A stretch of 64,000 nucleotides of DNA from Sycobia sp. Sy_11 (Eukaryota > Arthropoda > Insecta > Hymenoptera > Epichrysomallidae): contig JACCIC010000002.1 in NCBI GenBank assembly GCA_018907035.1, positions 3,521,001 to 3,585,000 on the forward strand, given 5' to 3'. The notes beneath the pieces were generated by a model, which saw only the letters and a program-made list of their open reading frames with translations, was not told the origin of the DNA and ran no database searches. Shown here piece by piece: positions 48,282 through 59,498 of this stretch. The number at the start of each line of letters is the position of its first letter. Position 1 is the first letter of the stretch. A program made the position numbers and the translations under genes.

Positions 48282-49370
48282 TAGTTGTGCACGGATACGT
48301 CGACATATCGCGTGACGAAGTCGCCGTTCCAGCTGCTCCACTCTATAACAGGGATGGGGAAAAACGGAGAAAGGGGCAAGGAATATATACGCAATAGAAA
48401 TAACATTTACAATCAATACTGTTTATTTACGCGAACCTTACATATATAAAAGGTGGTCTTACCGTGAGCGGGTTACGCGACGTCGATTTACGCGCATTAC
48501 ATATGTACGCGTATTACATATTTATACACGCGCGCTGTAGATATATTCGCGCTCTCTCTAGTTACTTGATTACATTTACGTCTATTTACCGGGTCTGAGC
48601 TATCCGTCCTTTGCAGATTATCTTGTCTACTTTTATATAATTTCAAGGGGGCTCCTCGTCAATAATATAAAATTATCAATTTTTCAATAACTCATGAGCA
48701 CTTGATCTTATTTAAAAATTGTGATACGATTAATTAATTTTGATGTCGTCTTTTGTTATTTTCCCCGACGGATTTTGTATTATTCGATGTGTCTCGCTCC
48801 AATTTATTTCGGAGAAACGGTGTGCCTTTTTTGTAATCAGTTAATGATACGGATTTCCCTATTTTAAATTATGAATCGGCCATTTTGTATAACTGTTCGT
48901 CGGTCTAGATGTAATTCGAGGAGCGCCTCGTCATTAATACGTTTTTTGATTTTATCTCTGATAAAGAAGCACTATTTCTCCGAGATAAAATCTGACTTCA
49001 TCTTCGATGGCCTTTTCGAGGGTAGCTCAGTGCGTTATTTCTTGTTAATAAGGGAGCACCCATTACTATACAAGAAATTATGTATTCAAACGAGTAAAGG
49101 AGCGCCTTTGAAGAGTTTGCACAAGGAGATGATGGGTTAGTCGGTCAAATTTTACTGTTTTTTTTTTCTTTACTTGAGAGGTGCCTTCCTTAGCAAGTGC
49201 CGAAAATGAACAGGCCGTCTTGCGGGAAATAACGCATTTTTACTGATGTGGAAAAATATGAGTAAGAAATTTTCAATTCAAACTTTCCGGGTTTATCGAT
49301 TCAGATAAATGGTTTTATTTTAAGTAGGTAGTACTGTCAGAGTTATCTACATATAGTTACACTTATGTAT
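48282..49370. other. Unassigned block, possibly retroelement-derived
   Basis: GC is raised at 48282-48660. An 89-residue frame at 48871-49140 has no recognisable domain. GGGGGCTCCTCGTCAATAAT near 48648 partly recurs as GGAGCGCCTCGTCATTAATA near 48919, hinting at an internal repeat. No gene is called. Confidence 0.3.
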
Positions 49371-49404
49371 TGTGAACAAAAAAAAGTTGTCTTCGGTTTT
49401 TATA

Positions 49405-50465
49405 ATGCTTGAACTGCTTCAACAAAGAAGTAGCATTAAATTTTGTGCGCGAAATAAAATATCCTCAGCCGAAACGTGCAGAATGTTACAGAAAGCCTTT
49501 GGTGAGTAGTCAATGTGCAGCGCAAGTGTTTTTGATTGGCAAAAATTGTTCAAATAGGTCGAGAACGCGTTAAAGACGAACCACATCAAAGACGATTAAG
49601 AACATCTACTGGTGGGCTACACATCGACAAAATCAAACAATTGGTTTTGCAAAATCGTGGATTGATTACTAGAGCGCATGCTGATATTATTGAAATTTCA
49701 CATGGGCCAGTCAACACCATTTTGAAAGACATTTTATGCTTGAAAAGAGTGAAATATCGATTTGTACCGAAAACACTCTATTTTTTTAAAAAACAGCGTC
49801 GCATGGGATCTGTCAAACGATGCTTTTGGACTATCAGAACCAGATAGAACGTAATTGAAGACGAGACTTGGGTGTACGCTTACGATCCAGAAACAACCGA
49901 TCAATAGAGCGAATATCGTCCAAAAGGAGAGCGGAGATCGAAAAAATCACGCCAAAGTCGCTTAATAATCAAGGTCATGCTATGCTGACTGGTTTCTTCA
50001 ATTATCGTGGTGTGGTGGCATTATGAATTTCATCCAACCGGCCAAACGGTTAACAAAGAATATTATTTGAGTGTTATGCGTCGTGTGCACGAACCTATTC
50101 GTCTCAAAAGGTCAGATTTATGGAAAGACATCCCTTGATTTTTGCATCAAGGTAATGCACCGACTCACACTACATTGATTTTACGTGAACATCTTGCAAA
50201 AATTCAACCAATATCGTTTCGCAACCAGCGTACTCCCCTGATTCAGCACCGTGTGACTTCTGGCTGTTCGGCAAACTCAAAAGGCCACTTCGGGGACACT
50301 GTTTTGATTGGATTGACGAAATCAAAGATGAATTGAAGAAGAAACTGATGGTTATTCCGGAATACGAGTATAAACAATGTTTGGAAATTGGAAAAAGCAT
50401 TGGCATAGTTGCATCGCATCTAAGGGGGTTATTAGATTTAGAAGAAGAACTAAAGATATCAAAGT
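49405..50465 (+). mobile_element. Decayed mariner transposase
   Basis: It starts MLELLQQRSSIKFCARNKIS and passes through AETCRMLQKAFG (helix-turn-helix region). The catalytic core follows in broken frames: EDETWVYAYDPETTDQ (first Asp), HQGNAPTH and SPDSAPCDFWLFGKLKRPL (third Asp). The second catalytic aspartate of HQDNAP is Gly here. Multiple stops and frameshifts occur. The terminal CIASKG motif is near 50410. The right terminal repeat is missing. It is a different lineage from the other mariners in the window. Confidence 0.8.
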
Positions 50466-50469
50466 TATG

Positions 50470-50990
50470 AATAAAGTCTTTATTTATTTAATGTGTACTT
50501 ATGCGCGTTATTTACTTATTAAATAATCTATATATGAACTACGTCGCCTTTTCGGAAGAGATGCAGCAGAATGGAAAGACTCCGACAAAGTCGACGTACC
50601 AGGAGGTAATTTACATGAGTGATCTGACATCACCCACGTACTGAACTCAACGGAGCTCGACACCAGATCAACAGAAGCCACAAGTAAAGCACCTGACAAA
50701 TGTAACCTTGAACATGAAACAGTAGGAAATAAAAATACATCAAACGTGCCACAAAGCTGCAACACCATGCCGCACGTGTGGCCATTATTCCCGTATGTTT
50801 CCGCTCCGCAAGGCACCCCATGACAGAATATGCACTACCGGCGCATAGTACCAGCATAGATAACAGAAAAAATTTACCTGGCCATGCAATAACCCCAATG
50901 CATTGGCAGCGACAATGCAGCGATATTTAACCCTGATGGTGATTAAATTGATTAAATGGTGATTAAATGCTGAATCATTCCATGATGACA
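50470..50990. other. GC-richer unassigned stretch
   Basis: Both strands carry frames of 60-100 residues, none with a domain I recognise. It ends where the ICK gene 4 duplication unit begins. It may be a further transposon fragment. Confidence 0.3.
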
Positions 50991-52476
50991 TTTCATAACA
51001 TGAATGTATTCAAAAATATTTTCTTGAATCATATAATTTTTAGGAAAAAACCACCAATAATGGAAATTTTTTATAATTACTTAGAGCAAACATTAGATTT
51101 TTTCAAACCTTTTTGAACAATTTTTTACTTTTGTAAATGTAAATTGTTACCAAATTAAACAAAATGTTCGAAATGTTTCAAAAAATTCTAAATTATTCTT
51201 CAAGTCTTATTCTTCCAAATTTTTATAACTTTTATAAAAATTCCAATGCATTTTTCCAAAGAATTTTAACAAATATTCAAATACTTTCATCGTTCTTACT
51301 ATTTTTTAAGGAACTTTTTATTATTGTAGATTTTTTCAAAAGCTGATAATTTTCGAAACCTAATTTATAAATGATCTTTAAGTCACGACTCCTTAAAGAT
51401 TACACATTTATGCTATCGGTTATTCCGTGTCTTTTTCAGATCGCAAATGCATTGAAAATTAGATTTGAATACAAAATAGTGTAAAAGAATAATATTTTTT
51501 ACCCAAATATTTGTTTAATTAATAAAATTTTATAACAAATTTTGAATTTAACATTTCAAAGGGCGTGTCTTAATTTAGAAAAATATTTATTTGATAGCGG
51601 AAATATTTTCCTGATCGAAAAAATGCTCTAGCAAGCTAAGTGAGTCGAAGGTTACTTGCCTCGTATTGTTTACAAAAGAAAATTATCTTTGAAATATTCA
51701 TGAGATTGTTCGAGAATAAGTCATTTCGTTATCTCCAAGAGGCCACGACAAGGAAGCTTTTATATAAATATTCCACCTGTTTGATACAAAATCATTAACG
51801 GATAGAATATTGAAGAACTGTCAAGTTATATAAAGGTTAGTAATTTTTTGTTAAATAATCTTCTTTAAATAATGTTTAGATAGATAGATTTATAACAAGT
51901 ATATGTAACATTTATTAATAATATTTGTAAATCTATATAAATAAAAAAGTATGCTGTTTAAATTCATACAGCAAATAAATCTAAATATTTTATTTGCATA
52001 TCATCATTTACAATTTATTATTGTCATTTATGTTTTTAATACGTAACTATTTTTTCAATTTTAATTAACACAAAATTTTCTCATTACAGGTCTACTAAAG
52101 TTAATATAAAAATAAATTGTTCTTTTTTTATAATATTGAAAGTTAACTTTGAAAAACAATAAATAGAGAGAAAATGGAAATACTTTTAAAATCTATAAAA
52201 ATCGTGTTTTTTTGGGTCAACTGCGCTTACTTGAGCAAATATTAAATTGTTTTTTCAAACATTTGAACTCCAAATCATATCATCTTTTTTGTTCTATTTA
52301 TTTTCATTAAAGTCCAAATATGATAGTCATTCTTAGGACTATCCAAGCTATAGTAATTGCCATTTTATTAACTTTTCTCTAAAAATTATTCTTTGGCAGA
52401 AAAATATAAGGAACTAAAATACTTATTTTAAAATTTTTTAAAAAACTTAAAATTGTAGTATTCTTCATCAGAAATG

Positions 52477-52479
<3 letters not shown>

Positions 52480-52523
<44 letters not shown>
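52480..52523. repeat. (AT)n microsatellite
   Basis: About 22 AT units upstream of ICK gene 4. The matching place near 43190 in the other unit has no expansion. Confidence 0.9.
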
Positions 52524-52525
<2 letters not shown>

Positions 52526-53102
52526 TAATCACTACAAAAACATTGGTATGAATTATTTAAGAATTGTTTCATATTTATTTTTTTCGTAACTTGATTCAGA
52601 TTCATTTTATTGATTTTATCCATTTTAATTTCTTTGTGCTGTATCAGTTAATTATAATTTAGAATTTTTAATTGATGGATAATGTGTATAATATTAATAT
52701 TAATAGTAGTAAATAATAGTAGTAGTAATAATAATCGTAAATTCACTACTATTACTGTATTGGGAAAATTTTTCTAAGGTATTTTGTATTTTCATGATTA
52801 TGATGAATTTAATGTCTTGTATAAATTATGATAATAATAAAATTTTCTTTAAAGAGTTAGCAAGAGAAAATGGATTTTTGAATATTCAATTATTAGTCTC
52901 AATATTTAAAAAGTCAACAGAACAGTTGTAGTCCTGTTTAGTATATATCACTTCAAATTCTTTCTATACATTCATTCAATAGATGGAGTAAAAAATGAAT
53001 AAAAAAATCTAATTTATTTTTTGCTATTTTTTAGAGAAATTGTACACTTTTTACCGGGTACAGAAGGACTTTATTTACGAAACAAGAGGTTTGGTTTTAT
53101 TT

Positions 53103-53190
53103 CCAAATTTATATACAAACTGCTATTAGGTTTGGTAACTCGGTAATATTTAATTATCATTAAATTTTATTTCAATTACATGTATTTTAG
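53103..53190 (+). promoter_or_regulatory. Predicted core promoter of ICK gene 4
   Basis: TTCCAAATTTATATACAAAC matches the TATA-like promoter element of genes 2 and 3. Here it lies only about 100 bases before the ATG, because the 5'UTR exon and most of the following intron are deleted. The former acceptor TTTTAG (ending 53190) is still present, but no upstream donor is obvious. Confidence 0.45.
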
Positions 53191-53215
53191 AAGTTAAATT
53201 TGTTCCATAAACAAG

Positions 53216-54116
53216 ATGCAGTCGAAAACTACCCTGCTTTTACTGCTGTTGGTTGTGCTTTGTTTTATGATAACAACAGTACTGGGAAAAAAGCCGAATG
53301 GAGAGTCGGTAAGATATAAGTTTCACATTATTCATAAAATCAATACAAATATAATAAATAAATAAGGTGATATAGTATGGAATGATGTTGAAGTTCAATA
53401 ATGAAATACGAATCAAATCAAATTTCTACATTCAACGCATATGATATTTAATTTTGTTTCATATACATTGTAATTTGCTGACAGTTAACAAAGATCTAGA
53501 TAATCTAATTATAAAGTATAAAAAGAATTTATCAATAAAAATTGGATCAATTGCAACATACTTCCGCATGTGAAAATGAAATAAGAAAGCTAGAGAGGCT
53601 ACTCCTAAGTCATGATGTCGAATTTTTTCATTAATTTATCCTGTCTGATTCACCGCTATGTTGTCAATAGTAGATTTACCATATCACTTTTCAACTAATC
53701 GTAGGTTTTCATTGCATCCCCTTTTTATCGTCAGATTGCGTGGTTTATAAAAAGTTCCTATTTTGTGGGTCGGTTAATACGTAAGAGAAAATTTTGTAAG
53801 AAAAATTTCTTGTTATATGGAGACACTGTAGCAACTAGACATTATATTTCTGTCTGGGTGACATTATTCGCCAATAATCTGTGCATCAAGCACTTCTACA
53901 AGATCTCCATCATGATGGAGATAATAATAATCTATTCGAAGCTTCCTTTATATAGTAGGTTTCGCGTTCTGGATAAGTGAAAACAGCTCACCAGTAAGGC
54001 TCCACCCTGTCTGTAGTTGGCTACAATATGTTCATTCAGTATACATAGGACAAATGTTATACATCTTGACCGACATTTCTTCTAGTCTCATGGAGTCTCA
54101 GGACCCGCTTTCGCGC

Positions 54117-54202
<86 letters not shown>

Positions 54203-54902
54203 GCACGCACGCACTGCATATCATTGTATAGAATTATATGTACGATTTTCTAAGAAATTATTTTTACAATATTTGTTGACAACATATTAATAATATACAT
54301 ATAGATAGGATAATGCAAATGTATGTAATCTGAGCTATATTTTTGTAAAGGGAGTACAGCATTAGCACAATTACTATCGGTAAATTCAGTGGTAAAGTCA
54401 AGGAAAGAACTTCACCATTGTACAATTGTTTTTTCTTCTTCTTCCTTTGAGTAATTTCAACAATCTAATCGACACACAATTAAATATGTCATATAAAACA
54501 AATATTTTTAAATTCAATAATGGAATTATATATTATTGTGTATTCATTTTTCCTTTTGTATATAATTGTGTTTTCATTTTTCTCAGTGTAAGGCTCATAT
54601 AGAGTGTGATAGTTTCTGCTGTGCGTATTATTATGGTCCAGATCAAAATTTCTGTAGCACACGTAAGTTATTTATATATTTTATTGTATTTTTTCCATAT
54701 AATAAGTATTAGATCACTAGGTTTGAATCGTTTAATTATTTAAAATTTCACATTTGATTTCGATGTTTCTAATATGTTTTATTTCGATGCAAAGTAACAT
54801 CAAGTGCTATCTATCAGTTCAAGCTTTTTTTCTGAAATGAAAAATATTCTAAGCTGTGATCAACTTACGCCTGCAAATAGCATTTTACTTTTAAGATAAA
54901 AC

Positions 54903-54965
<63 letters not shown>

Positions 54966-55380
54966 TCGTACATGTCGTCAAAATGAGATAATCTTTCATA
55001 ATAGTAAATGTTTGGTAAAATAGTTGAACAAAGATGGAGTAGTAAATCATATGACAAAGTTGATGAATAAACACCAAAAGATGCAAATCGTCTTCGTTTT
55101 CTGTACCCTAGCTTAATCTACATTATAAATTAATAAAGATCTGAAAAATTAAGAACGAGATATCTGTATTTGAATAAAAAATTATAACGTAACTGTAGAT
55201 TCAACAGACAGGATTGTTAATATTTCAAACTTTCACTTCAAAATAGGGAATAACATACTGAATGACATATTTATTTGAGAAAAGTCCTTCAGAGATGTAG
55301 ATTATAGTGGATTAGAATAGAACAAATCATTCAAAGTTATATAAATTTTTTAATTATTTTTAGCTGACAAATGCAAGTAA
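53216..55380 (+). CDS. ICK gene 4: secreted six-cysteine knottin precursor
   Basis: Predicted three-exon gene of about 61 residues. Exon 1, 53216-53308, encodes a very leucine-rich signal peptide (LLLLLLVVLCF) ending VLG and a KKPNGES linker; donor TCG|GTAAG. Exon 2, 54587-54662, follows TTTCTCAG, holds cysteines 1-5 with [10 protein letters not shown], and closes before GTAAG. Exon 3, 55364-55380, holds cysteine 6 and the stop. All six cysteines and their spacing are kept. The 10-residue loop is AYYYGPDQNF, the most acidic of the four copies. The signal peptide has Phe where the other three have the second Cys of LCC. The polyA signal is AATAAA at 55495. The compact promoter region may change its expression relative to genes 2 and 3. 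Function unknown. Confidence 0.8.
54119..54214. repeat. (AC)n-(GCAC)n compound microsatellite in intron 1 of ICK gene 4
   Basis: About 40 AC units followed by four GCAC units. Gene 3 has no such run at the same place (about 45830). Confidence 0.95.
54905..54961. repeat. (AT)n microsatellite in intron 2 of ICK gene 4
   Basis: About 28 AT units. Confidence 0.9.
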
Positions 55381-55727
55381 TCGTACAGTAATCGTATGGC
55401 TACCGTTCCATGTGTTGCAAAATCCAGGTTTCTTCAGTATGCTGTAGTTTTTATTCTTTCTACAATGTACCAATAAATTATTTAATATACTATAAATAAA
55501 ATTTTATTTATACTCTGCCCTTTATCAAAATTTCAAATAGTCAATTACATTAAACTTCATGGAAAATTTTTATGTGCTTAGATTTTTTCTTATTTTCTAT
55601 TTAAAAAGCACATTCTGCGTACGGATTATGAAAATTTATTTCTATGATAAAGAATTAAATACGTATTGAATAAAAAATATTCCATATTCCAAATCAATAA
55701 CATTTCATAACTTAAGTATTACAAAGG

Positions 55728-55732
<5 letters not shown>

Positions 55733-55789
<57 letters not shown>
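55733..55789. repeat. (AT)n microsatellite at end of duplication unit
   Basis: About 28 AT units, exactly where homology to the gene 3 unit ends, so it may mark the duplication breakpoint. Confidence 0.9.
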
Positions 55790-55791
<2 letters not shown>

Positions 55792-57385
55792 AAATACATT
55801 ATTACAATAGATAATGTGATATATTTATAATTTCTTTATATTATTTCTTTTTGTTAAATTTATTTTAATTAAGGTAAATAATTTTGTTTAAAATGAATTA
55901 CTTAAATAATCTAAGCAATTAAATTTCGAGCGTTTAAAGTTACAAGCGTAGTTCCATAGCGCTGAATACAAATCATAGTGCAACAGCACATTATGCGCAT
56001 CAGACAAAATTTCGAGCAAAAATAAATATTATACGTTTCGTGGGGGTTTTATGCCTACCAGGCTTTTCCTGAAGAGTCAATAAATTAATTTAATTTGCGG
56101 CTCAAAATTGTGTCTATTCCTTTATTTACATATAACTATTCAATATATAAATGGAATTATGGAAGCTCTTCATCTTGGATAGTTTTAAACGTAACAGAAT
56201 GAATTATAAATATATTCTATATATTCTATTAAGGAAGGAATTATAAATATATACATATATTCTAGTTAAGATAATTACTTGCAAGAAATCTATATAATAA
56301 GAAAGTTTTACTTGTGATTCTGAACTCATATGGACTGTTTGTAATATTGATATTTATCTTAATTTTTTTTATGTCAATTTTCACAAGATTATTTACAAAG
56401 TGTTCAAATTAATTTTTTATCCAACTTACAAATGTTCAGAAAATTAATTTTCATAGATATATGTTATATACAAGAACCTTGATTCTAAAGAATTATAAAT
56501 ATAATTAATTATATGTAAAATCGCAAACTTATGTAAATGCTGCAAAATCGACATTTACTTTATTTTTTTTTGTTTAATTTCCACAATATAAGTTACAAGG
56601 TGATCTGTTTAATTTTATCAACCGTAGAAGAATTCTGAAAATTTATTTTCATAAATTTATCTTATACAAGGAACTTCATTTTCAAGGTATTAGATATATA
56701 ACATTTTATTGTTTTATTATAACTACTCATAATGTTATTCATGACAATACTATATTTACAAGAATGCTATTGAAGAGGGTTCTAAATTCTAATAATTATT
56801 TTCTCAACCCATCTGTGGTCTTATTTTTTATTATTTTTATTAGTTAATTTAAGGGTGTAATTCATACATATGCTTTGTTGTATGGTGCATTTATAGACTC
56901 AAATAAAAGTTTTTATAGACAATATTTTATCTGAACTGATTTTTTGCAACGATATTGCTAGTGTATATCAGTTCATTTATTATTATTTTTATGTACTCAC
57001 GTCAGATAATTAATGTGTTATGGTTATCATTACTGTATTGTACAGTACATTATATTATTAACTTGCAATATCTGCAAATAATAAAGTGTTGATTTAAATT
57101 AACCACATATCAACATTACACCCAACTCATCATCTATGCTTTCTTAGTGAGTTCAACTTACCGATTTGATAAAGTTCCCTTACATTTTAACATATTGTTT
57201 CAAGTTAAAAAATTTGAACAAGGAGTTTATATTATTATTATTGATATGTAAAAATCATTTACATAAGATTTATATTGTCTATAAATTAAAAATATGCAAT
57301 TCACTTTTTTCGATCATTATTTATAAATTATTGTAACTTTGAAGCTAGTATTTTTTAACGTTTATTGTGATTTGTAATACATTTA
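55790..57385. other. AT-rich spacer, no gene seen
   Basis: No coding signal or recognisable repeat is visible between the ICK gene 4 unit and the R1-clade LINE. Confidence 0.5.
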
Positions 57386-57398
57386 TTGATAATTACTT
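57386..57398. repeat. Left target-site duplication of R1-clade LINE
   Basis: TTGATAATTACTT, repeated exactly at 62571-62583 after the poly(A) tail. Confidence 0.9.
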
Positions 57399-57470
57399 CC
57401 CATCCGTTGTCTGTACCTTGACGAAGATCGGCTGTTTCACCATCTCTCAGCCGATCGGGTGATGGGCTTA
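57399..57470 (+). other. 5'-terminal stem-loop structure of the LINE
   Basis: GATCGGCTG (57426-57434) pairs perfectly with CAGCCGATC (57448-57456). The element's first six bases CCCATC can pair with GATGGG at 57461-57466, enclosing that hairpin. A nested structure at the exact 5' end recalls 5' self-cleaving or promoter RNA folds of LINEs, but I cannot fit the HDV-like ribozyme core. Confidence 0.4.
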
Positions 57471-58333
57471 AAAGAGTACCTCCTTCTACCAATGAATGGA
57501 AGGGCGAAAAGATAGTATGATAGCTGCCATTTTATGAGTGAGCGGATATCCCTTAAAAAGGATATCCCAGAGTAAATGAGTTAACGCACGGAGCAGTGAT
57601 GTGCTGGAAGACCCGAAAGGGCAACTGAAGAGGGACTTCCATGCCGACCATGATCGAAACTGCAGGTCCTATAAACAGATCTTCGTCAGTAATACAGAGA
57701 TGAAGGAAGGCACACTCGCTCAGAGACTCTATAAACGAGTATCTCCTGAGGAGTGAAAACACACGCGGAGCGTAAGCGAACGATCCTGTAAAAGGGATCT
57801 TAGCAGAGTGATTACAGATGCATGAGTGAGCTTCAAACATTGGAACTTCACTAGAATATTTGAGGGCAAATGTATGAATCTACATGAATGAAGGTTAGAA
57901 CGAGGTACTCTTGAATAAATGACAGACCGCCGTGTTCGCCGTGCGGTGCGACCCGTGAGCTGCCAAAAGGAGATCCTGGGTGTCGAGGTTTACGCCTGGT
58001 TGCGTGCTGGGTGACCCGAAACATCTTTGGCTCCCACTGACGGCAGGACGGGAGGCTAGATCCTAGCCAGATCTAGTCAAACGGCTTTGGCGAGTGCGTT
58101 CGGTGTGTGATTTCCCCCGATGTTTCTCCAGAGAGTGAAACACCTTGTTGATAGGGTGCGAAGCTCCAGAGGACGGAGGTGGAATAGTGCACCAGAGCGC
58201 GCTATACTCCTGCACAATGGTCCGAGATGAGTCAGCCCTTACAGGCATGTGTTGGAGGGCTACCTCATCGAGCTCAATGTTGAAGGGTCCAGGAGGCCGA
58301 CCATCTGCAGGAATGGAGTAAAAAAATTGATCT

Positions 58334-59498
58334 ATGGATTGCCTAAAGCAACAAAGGAGTTACCTTGGGGTGGGGGAGGGAGAGCCGGCTGAGGCCGGAA
58401 TTAAGTCTGTTGAGCGGAAGAGTGAACTGGAGATTATTCTCCAACTTGCTCGGCTGCTCAAAGACATGATAAAGGCAATGAAGAGCCAACCGTTGATGCT
58501 CGTAGATGCTCTTCAGCACAAAATACAAGGGAAGAGGGTACCGGGGAACTTCCTCCCAACAACTAGGCAGAAGAGAGAACAGACAACCCCGAAGAGACCG
58601 GCATCAAGTCCCCCGGATATCTCTCTTACTAAGGAGAAAAAAAGGGAGAGCAGGAGGACAAAAAAGAGGGGTGGAATGAAGTTAAAAAAAAAATAAGAAG
58701 AAGAAGCAAAGTGAGCAGAATGCTGAGGAACAACCTCAGCATCCAAAAAAAAAATCACAGAAATAAAAAAAAAGGCCAAAGCTCGATGCGATCGCCATCA
58801 AACCAGCCCAGGGGAAATTCTACGCTGAGGTGATGAGATCCATCAGAGCGGTCAAACCGGAGGACTTGGGCGCGGATGTGACGACCGTCCGGAAAACCAA
58901 ATCGGGCGAGGTGCTGATTGAACTCAGACATACCAAACCCGAAGGTCGGAAGGCACTTGCTGAAGTGCTCAAGGAAGCGACAGGCCAGAGCGGCTGTGTC
59001 AGGGAGCTGACCCCTAGAGGAAGTCTAGAGGTTAGAGATCTGGACTGTTGCATGACGGAGCATGAGGTGTGTGAGGCCCTCAAAAGCAAACTGCCAGATT
59101 ATCGTAGCGAGCTGTAGGTCAGAGTGACCAAAACCAACACTGCGGAACAGCGTGCTGCCATCGTAGTGCTGGACGAGGTTGCTGCCGCGCAGCTGCTGAA
59201 GATCAGGTTTTTACGAGTGGGCCTGGTGAATTGTCGTGTACGCCGCCGCGAAATAATGACGAGGTGCTACAGGTGCCTAGGCTATGGCCACCGGAGTCAT
59301 AGCTGTAAAGGCCCTGACCGTAACGCCTGTAGTTATCGTTGCGGACAGAGAGAGCACAAGGTCGCGTCTTGCACCGCAGAACCCGAATGCTTTCTCTGTA
59401 AAGGTGAAGCGAAATCGGAGGGACGCCGACACGTTGCCGGTTCCGGCGCCTGTCCGACTTTTCGCGAGGCTCTCTCAAAAAAGGCTAAATGGTCGTAA
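58334..59498 (+). pseudogene. LINE ORF1 (gag-like, zinc-knuckle protein), broken
   Basis: Nucleic-acid-binding ORF1 of the R1-clade element. The N-terminal part, 58334-58696, is Lys/Arg-rich. The frame then breaks in A-rich runs (58684-58770) and resumes in another frame at about 58780. A TAG at 59115-59117 interrupts it before KTNTAEQRAAIVVLDEV. The C-terminus has knuckles: CYRCLGYGHRSHSC fits C-x2-C-x4-H-x4-C. The second, ending CGQREHKVASC, has its first Cys displaced. The third, from CFLCKGEAKSEGRRH, is a longer variant. It ends TAA at 59498, overlapping the ORF2 ATG by ten bases. Confidence 0.85.

Larger units (their letters stand above)
50990..55732. repeat. Tandem duplication unit carrying ICK gene 4
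   Basis: Counterpart of 41620-47370. It lacks the roughly 1-kb H3-containing part of intron 1: sequence goes from CCATCATGATGGAG (53908) straight to ATTCGAAGCTTCCTTT (53934), where gene 3 has about 990 extra bases. It also lacks most of the predicted 5'UTR intron. No other gene is seen. Confidence 0.8.
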
